From: CBDFKY01 sp965248995
GTDB lineage: Bacteria > Pseudomonadota > Alphaproteobacteria > Rickettsiales > UBA998
Length of the DNA stretch: 64,000 nucleotides
Direction of reading: 5' to 3'
Assembly: GCA_965248995.1 (NCBI GenBank)
Contig: CBDFKY010000015.1
Coordinates: 60,002 to 124,001 of the forward strand
The notes below the pieces were generated by a model. That model did not search any database. It had not been told where the DNA came from and was given only the letters and a program-made list of their open reading frames with translations. Of this stretch, positions 59,642 through 64,000 are shown piece after piece. The position numbers were made by a program, and so were the translations under genes. Positions within the stretch are counted from its first letter, which is position 1. Each line of letters begins with the position of its first letter.

Positions 59642-60394
59642 ATGAGCACGGTTTTACTCTATGATGGCAATGATAATCCGATTGGAAGAGCTGAGGAAAT
59701 AGTTGCGGGAGCGGTAGCTGCTGATGCTCATAAACATGGAAAAAAAGTCGACGCCCTGTCTATCGAGCAAGCCAAAAGCCATCCTGCATTATTAAAAGAC
59801 TACGATAACGCACTAATTCTGAAGACGGACGGATCTTCTCAGGGACAGGAATTCGCCGGCATCAAAACAGACTATTTTACCATAACCGGAGAGGGTGAAA
59901 ACCTCAGATCGTCACGTGACGCCACTCCGACTGCTCCCGACTGGGATAAGATAATTGACGGGACCGTGTCGAAACGTGGTGATGGCGCGATTTATCAGGA
60001 CGATAACAATCGCGTGGTTTCAACCAACCGGGATATGGCGACCGTTGCTCAAAAATTTAAAGGCGATGTCGCCGCATTGACCATGTCGCCCCGCGTACTC
60101 GACGTGCTTGATCCCGCGGAAAGAGATAGGGCATTAAAGGAAGCAATATCCTACCTGAACGGCGCTAAAGACAGGGATGGAAATGTTGTCAGAACCGGTC
60201 TTATCGAAAATCTGGAAAAAAACGATTTGCCCGGTCATGAACATACAGCAAAAAATAAATTACATGCCATGGTGCCGGAATCCATACGCCAAACGCTGTC
60301 TTCGCATGGCATCGCCGGCGGTGAAGCGCATGTGGTGGCTTCCCAGACCGTGGCGAACGTGCAGCAACGCCAAAGCGGCGGCTTATCCGCATAG
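59642..60394 (+). CDS. Unknown 250-residue soluble protein
   Basis: Begins MSTVLLYDGNDNPIGRAEEI, no signal or membrane segment; mixed alpha/beta, with DVLDPAERDRALKEAISYLN and an alanine/histidine-rich C-terminal helix. No family recognised. AT-richer than the acyl-CoA ligase before it. It ends 12 bases inside the converging NlpC/P60 gene. GGTTGGAGAAC precedes the ATG. Confidence 0.58.
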   Translation: MSTVLLYDGNDNPIGRAEEIVAGAVAADAHKHGKKVDALSIEQAKSHPALLKDYDNALILKTDGSSQGQEFAGIKTDYFTITGEGENLRSSRDATPTAPDWDKIIDGTVSKRGDGAIYQDDNNRVVSTNRDMATVAQKFKGDVAALTMSPRVLDVLDPAERDRALKEAISYLNGAKDRDGNVVRTGLIENLEKNDLPGHEHTAKNKLHAMVPESIRQTLSSHGIAGGEAHVVASQTVANVQQRQSGGLSA

Positions 60395-60844
60395 GGCCGG
60401 CAGACGGAAAGCAGCGGCCATCCTGCTACGCCAATGGTCGTCCAGCACGTGTTCCACCACCTTGTGCGCCGGTGCATACGCATGGATCAATCCGTAAGCC
60501 ATCCTGCTATAGTCGCTGACGATACCGAGATGCTGAGGATTGCCTTCATACCGCAACAAAACGATATCAGCGGGTGCGATATCCTGCGGTGCGAGAGGAT
60601 GCAGCGCCTCGGCCAGTGAGGCCGCCAGCCGGTTGCCGTCCGGATGGGTGGGATAGTCGTGCCGGTCGTACGACGTCAGCGGTTTTCCGTGCCTGTCACG
60701 TAAATTCAGCGTTTCGGCGACGCCCATCAGCAGGCCCAGACAATCCACTCCGCCGCCATGCGTTCCGTTCGCCCGGCACCGGCCCTGATGTGCGAAGCGG
60801 GTGCCGATCCAGCGGCGGGCTTCGGTAAGAATCTGTTGCTGCAT
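60383..60844 (-). CDS. NlpC/P60 cell-wall peptidase, TIGR02219-like
   Basis: 153 residues from the ATG at 60844. Catalytic cysteine in GTHGGGVDCLGLLMG near residue 33 and histidine in NPQHLGIVSDY near residue 105. The short size and the ARRWIGTRF start resemble the peptidase found in tail regions of phages and alphaproteobacterial gene transfer agents. No other tail gene is in the window, so this copy is solitary: a remnant, an outlying piece of a GTA cluster, or a domesticated enzyme. Confidence 0.78.
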   Translation of the reverse strand: MQQQILTEARRWIGTRFAHQGRCRANGTHGGGVDCLGLLMGVAETLNLRDRHGKPLTSYDRHDYPTHPDGNRLAASLAEALHPLAPQDIAPADIVLLRYEGNPQHLGIVSDYSRMAYGLIHAYAPAHKVVEHVLDDHWRSRMAAAFRLPALCG

Positions 60845-61079
60845 GGTTCGATACCACCACGGCAGGCCGGCCCCCGGAAGGGACATAAAAATTCAAACAA
60901 CAATTAAGGCTTTTTTTAGCAGTTTGTGATATTAGGGGTTTTGCAGCCCCCTTTTTTATGATATACATGTTGCAACGCAGCCATTTAAGAGCCGCACCTT
61001 GTTCAGAATTTTTTTAAAGTAACGTCTTGCCGCATGGGCCGCGCTCATGGGCCAAGAGCAACATGTGAAAGGATGATAG

Positions 61080-61586
61080 ATGACAAAGAAAGAGGCAGAA
61101 TTCGCAATAGGTCAATGTGTAGTATATCCGACGCACGGAGTAGGGGAGATCACCGCGATCGAGACCCAGGAAATCGCCGGCGTGACCTTGGAGATGTTCG
61201 TGATCCGCTTTCAGCGTGACAAGATGACGCTCCGCGTACCGACGCACCGCGCCAAAGCCGCCGGACTGCGCCATATCAGCGACGTGACCGTCATCGACAA
61301 AGCCATCAAGACCCTGAAGGGCCGCGCCAAGATTTCACGCGGCATGTGGAGCCGCCGCGCTCAGGAATATGAAGCGAAGATCAATTCCGGTAACATCATC
61401 CAGATCGCCGAAGTGGTGCGCGACCTGCATAAGAACGTCGACCAGTCAGAGCGTTCCTACAGCGAGCGCATGATCTATGAATCCGCCCTCGGCCGTCTGG
61501 CGGGTGAAGTGGCGGCGGCCAGCGCCATCGAGCCGCAGCAGGCGACCAGCGATCTGCTGGTGCTGCTTCGCAAGCAGGCCGCTTAA
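61080..61586 (+). CDS. carD: CarD-family transcriptional regulator
   Basis: 168 residues. N-terminal RNA-polymerase-interacting domain: FAIGQCVVYPTHGVGEITAIETQEIAGVTLEMFVIRF, then a helical DNA-binding C-terminal half (WSRRAQEYEAKINSGNIIQIAEVVRDLH). CarD proteins stabilise open promoter complexes, often at rRNA promoters. AAAGGATG precedes the ATG. A terminator follows immediately. Confidence 0.95.
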   Translation: MTKKEAEFAIGQCVVYPTHGVGEITAIETQEIAGVTLEMFVIRFQRDKMTLRVPTHRAKAAGLRHISDVTVIDKAIKTLKGRAKISRGMWSRRAQEYEAKINSGNIIQIAEVVRDLHKNVDQSERSYSERMIYESALGRLAGEVAAASAIEPQQATSDLLVLLRKQAA

Positions 61587-61601
61587 GAGTATAAGGAAAA
61601 G

Positions 61602-61640
61602 AACCGCCATCCTGTGCCAGCCGCGGGGTGGCGGTTTTTT
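61602..61640 (+). terminator. Rho-independent terminator after carD
   Basis: AACCGCCA pairs with TGGCGGTT, followed by TTTTTT. The loop is large (about 20 bases). The ATG of the next gene begins two bases after the T-run. Confidence 0.8.
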
Positions 61641-61641
61641 C

Positions 61642-61968
61642 ATGGCCAAGATGCCCGTTTGCGACTCTTCCACTCCTTATTATGCGGATTTCGTAACGGT
61701 GACGGAATCATTGCGTTGTCCCGTCTGCCAGGGCCAGCGCATCGCCAGTTCGGATTCACCGTTCTCATTGAAAGTGAAGGAGGATATCTGCGCAGCGTTA
61801 CAGGCAGGATTACAACCTGATCAGGTGACGCTTCGCATGGAAGCCGCGTACGGCGCTGACCTGCATGTGGAAAAAGCCGGTTCTTTCGCCATGTTACCGC
61901 TGATGGGAATGATTCTGTTCGTGGCCGTGGTGGCGATTCGCCAATGCCGGAGAATGGTGATCAAGTAA
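61642..61968 (+). CDS. CcmH-like cytochrome c maturation protein lacking a signal
   Basis: 108 residues. VTESLRCPVCQGQRIASSDSPFSLKVKEDI is the LRCxxC motif and following helix of CcmH/CycL, which reduces apocytochrome c cysteines. A C-terminal membrane helix follows (MLPLMGMILFVAVVAI). CcmH normally has an N-terminal signal sequence; here the frame begins only 20 residues before the motif. The ATG sits at the end of the carD terminator with no Shine-Dalgarno, and no other ccm gene is near. It may be a truncated copy. The frame is open upstream through carD in another frame, which is not used. Confidence 0.6.
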   Translation: MAKMPVCDSSTPYYADFVTVTESLRCPVCQGQRIASSDSPFSLKVKEDICAALQAGLQPDQVTLRMEAAYGADLHVEKAGSFAMLPLMGMILFVAVVAIRQCRRMVIK

Positions 61969-62024
61969 GAGAATATCGTCATTTCCGCGAGGCGGGAACG
62001 ATAACTATCCCGTGGCTGGTAATG

Positions 62025-62141
62025 TATAGTCATTCCGATTAAAAACCGTACGGTTTTTGTCGGATAAAATGACTATAACCATATATTTTATAGTGTTTTT
62101 ATCCGAAAATTTCCGTACGGAAATTATTCGGAAACACTATA
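62025..62141. mobile_element. 117-bp double-palindrome MITE, intact copy
   Basis: TATAGTCATTCCGATTAAAA at the left, ending CGGAAACACTATA, with TA at each border. Two palindromes with CGTACG centres; the right arm of the first palindrome has diverged (GTCGG where other copies read AATCGG). It lies between the CcmH-like gene and hisI and disrupts neither. Confidence 0.88.
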
Positions 62142-62164
62142 AGTGAGTTTCGAATTTAAAATGC

Positions 62165-62563
62165 TTACAACGCTCTCAGCGGATCGCTGATAATGCGAAA
62201 CGTCCCGTCCGCCTCCGCCTCATAAAAATAGCAGTTGCGGCGATGCGTGTGGCAGGCGGCTCCCACCTGATCAACCAACACCAGAAGACTGTCCTTGTCG
62301 CAGTCGGCACGGAACGCGACCAGCGTCTGGGTATGGCCGGAAGTCTCGCCTTTCCGCCATAGCCCGTCGCGGGAGCGCGAATAATAGCAAACCCGGCCTG
62401 ATGTCAGCGTCTCAAGTAACGCTTCCCGGTTCATCCATGCCTGCATCAACAGCTCGCCCGTATCATGCTGCACCGCGATGGCGGGAAGCAACGCGCTTTT
62501 ATCGAACGCCAGCGCATCTGCCAGCCGTCCGGCGGCTTCCGGGGTCAGGATAAGCGCCTGCAT
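62165..62563 (-). CDS. hisI: Phosphoribosyl-AMP cyclohydrolase
   Basis: 132 residues from ATG at 62563. IAVQHDTGELLMQAWMNREALLETL, then CYYSRSRDGLWRKGETSGHTQ (metal and substrate binding) and the zinc cysteines in QVGAACHTHRRNCYF. It opens the purine ring in histidine synthesis. Only 36 bases of apparently native sequence lie upstream before the leuS fragment begins; the continuing open frame beyond 62563 is antisense to leuS and is rejected. Confidence 0.9.
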   Translation of the reverse strand: MQALILTPEAAGRLADALAFDKSALLPAIAVQHDTGELLMQAWMNREALLETLTSGRVCYYSRSRDGLWRKGETSGHTQTLVAFRADCDKDSLLVLVDQVGAACHTHRRNCYFYEAEADGTFRIISDPLRAL

Positions 62564-62599
62564 CAATGTCCCCGGCTTACGCAAAAGGCCAGGCAGTAG

Positions 62600-64000
62600 A
62601 TCCCGGTCTATGTCGCCAACTTCGTGCTGATGGGTTATGGCACCGGCGCCATCTTCGGCTGCCCAGGCCACGACCAGCGCGACTACGACTTCGCCGCCAA
62701 GTACAAGCTGTCGATCACGCCGGTGGTGGTGCCTGCGGAGGAAAATCCCTCGACTTATCATCTGCCGGGCAAGGCCTATGACGGGCCGGGCCGGATCGCC
62801 AATTCCGGCTTCCTCGACGGCCTGACGATCGAGGCGGCAAAGGCCGAGGTGGCATCGCGCCTGGAGGCGCTGAAAAAGGGCAAGCGAAAGACCATGTACC
62901 GGCTGCGCGACTGGGGCTTGTCGCGGCAGCGCTATTGGGGCTGCCCGATCCCAATCATCCATTGCGACGATTGCGGCGCGCAAGCCGTGCCGGACGATCA
63001 GCTGCCGGTGAGGCTGCCGGATGACGTGACGTTTGATGTGCCCGGCAATCCGCTGGTGCGGCATACGACCTGGAAGAATTGTGCCTGCCCGGTCTGCGGC
63101 AAGCCGGCGACGCGCGAAACCGACACCATGGACACCTTCGTCGACAGCTCCTGGTACTTCGCCCGCTTCACCGCGCCGGACGCCGCCACGCCCACCGACC
63201 TGAAAGCGGCAAAGTACTGGTTGCCCGTAGATCAGTACATCGGCGGCATCGAGCATGCGATTCTGCACCTGCTCTATTCGCGCTTCTTTGCCCGCGCCAT
63301 GGTCGCCACCAAGCACCTGCCGGCTTCGGCAAAAGAACCATTCGACGGCATGTTTACCCAGGGCATGGTCACGCATGAGACCTACAAGAGCCGCAACGGC
63401 AACTGGCTGCTGCCGGGCGAGGTCAAGTTCGAAGAGAACCCCAATGGCCGCTCGGCGATCGAGGTTGCCAACGGCGCACCGGTTGAAATCGGCGACATTG
63501 TCAAGATGTCGAAGTCGAAAAAGAATCTGGTCGACCCCGACGACATCATCGCCGGCTATGGTGCCGACTGCGCCCGCTGGTTCATGTTGTCTGACTCACC
63601 CCCCGAGCGCGACGTGATCTGGACGGAAGGCGGCATTGCCGGCGCTGGTCGCTTCGTGCAGCGTCTGTGGCGGCTGGTCGAGGATGCCGCAGCCAAGGCC
63701 GCGCCCGCTGGCAGCAAGAAGCCGGCACACCTTGGCGAAGAAGCGCAGGAATTGCACCGTTCGGCCCATAAGGCACTGGCCAAGGTTGCCCAAGGCGCCG
63801 AAAACCTGCGCTTCAATGTGGCCGTCGCCCAGATCTACGAGTTCACCAGCGCGGTTCAGGCCGCCTTGCCCCGCCACGGCGCCGATCACGCCTGGGTTCT
63901 GCGGGAGGCGGCCGAATTCCTGGTGCACATGATCGGGCCGATGATGCCGCATCTGGCCGAGGACTGCTGGGCGAGGCTTGGATACAACACCTTGCTGGCA
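62600..64000 (+). pseudogene. leuS: Leucyl-tRNA synthetase, 5'-truncated fragment, runs off the right edge
   Basis: An open frame of 467 codons without a stop from ATC at 62600 to the window end. It starts IPVYVANFVLMGYGTGAIFG (end of the CP1 editing domain), followed by YRLRDWGLSRQRYWGCPIP, the zinc-binding segment and IGGIEHAILHLLYSRFFAR, then VKMSKSKKNLVDP (the KMSKS loop) and part of the anticodon-binding domain. The HIGH motif and the first roughly 300 residues are missing, and a TAG codon stands immediately before the first matching residue. Third positions are richer in G and C than in neighbouring genes, and the protein reads like a rhizobial LeuS. The fragment is foreign or an assembly join. 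Confidence 0.85.

Noticed and set aside
62165..63376. 403-residue leftward frame that would fuse a new N-terminal domain to hisI
   Set aside because: Everything upstream of the hisI ATG at 62563 is the antisense of leuS; only the last 132 residues have family motifs.

Overview
The window is a gene-dense stretch of an alphaproteobacterial chromosome. The markers are a MipZ-type ParA ATPase, a zeta-type (DUF1476) F1-ATPase inhibitor, CarD, a TIGR02219-like (gene-transfer-agent type) NlpC/P60 peptidase, a LDH-like malate dehydrogenase next to sucC/sucD, purC-purS-purQ, and infA/acpP/fabF/mltG loci. The order cannot be fixed from the sequence alone. Most genes are moderately GC-rich housekeeping genes; AT-richer islands are mobile elements and unrecognised genes. 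No rRNA, tRNA or CRISPR array was found, and apart from insertion-disrupted loci no gene-free stretch longer than about 300 bases exists.

Layout. 1-3080: a pabB fragment (running off the left edge), a DUF2125 protein and a pabC-like aminotransferase in one leftward unit. 3200-5071: a small membrane protein, the DUF1476 gene and lptG. 5122-8574: a truncated Fic gene next to a 3.17-kb IS1-like transposon with 22-bp terminal inverted repeats and a perfect 8-bp target duplication. It carries a ParA-like ATPase, a small basic KGG-motif protein, a coiled-coil protein and a membrane protein besides its transposase. 8644-15633: ltaE, then a leftward argG / mdh-sucC-sucD block whose TCA genes are interleaved with small AT-rich genes, one HicB-like. 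15707-18825: a thioredoxin-like protein, then a membrane protein gene broken by a 143-bp palindromic MITE and by a second MITE that itself contains an IS630 copy; gloB follows. 18822-22555: purC-purS-purQ and an RTX protein. 22689-29936: rimK-type fusion, glmS, a frameshifted flavin oxidoreductase, tolB, pal. 30172-36214: nrdR, mipZ, ilvD, rpsD, trmJ and unknowns. 36279-41339: infA, acpP-fabF-mltG, peroxiredoxin and trxB, DUF805. 41422-46106: three damaged or small loci, nadK, and a UspA / TIGR02186 / TauE unit. 46161-57765: SCO1, ispH, several unrecognised proteins, gyrA-coaD, an ExbB/TolQ-like protein with rlmN, and an orphan bufferin-like precursor. 57842-62563: an acyl-CoA ligase, an unknown protein, NlpC/P60, carD, a CcmH-like protein and hisI. 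62600-64000: a 5'-truncated leuS of visibly higher GC that starts abruptly 36 bases upstream of hisI and looks like a foreign or chimeric segment.

The most distinctive content is the ParA-carrying IS1-like transposon and the MITE biology. Three copies of a 117-bp element made of two palindromes with CGTACG centres have TA-bounded ends, and in two cases removing the elements restores a disrupted reading frame exactly. Three further loci show small frame-breaking events: a 14-bp tandem duplication, and two one-base shifts.
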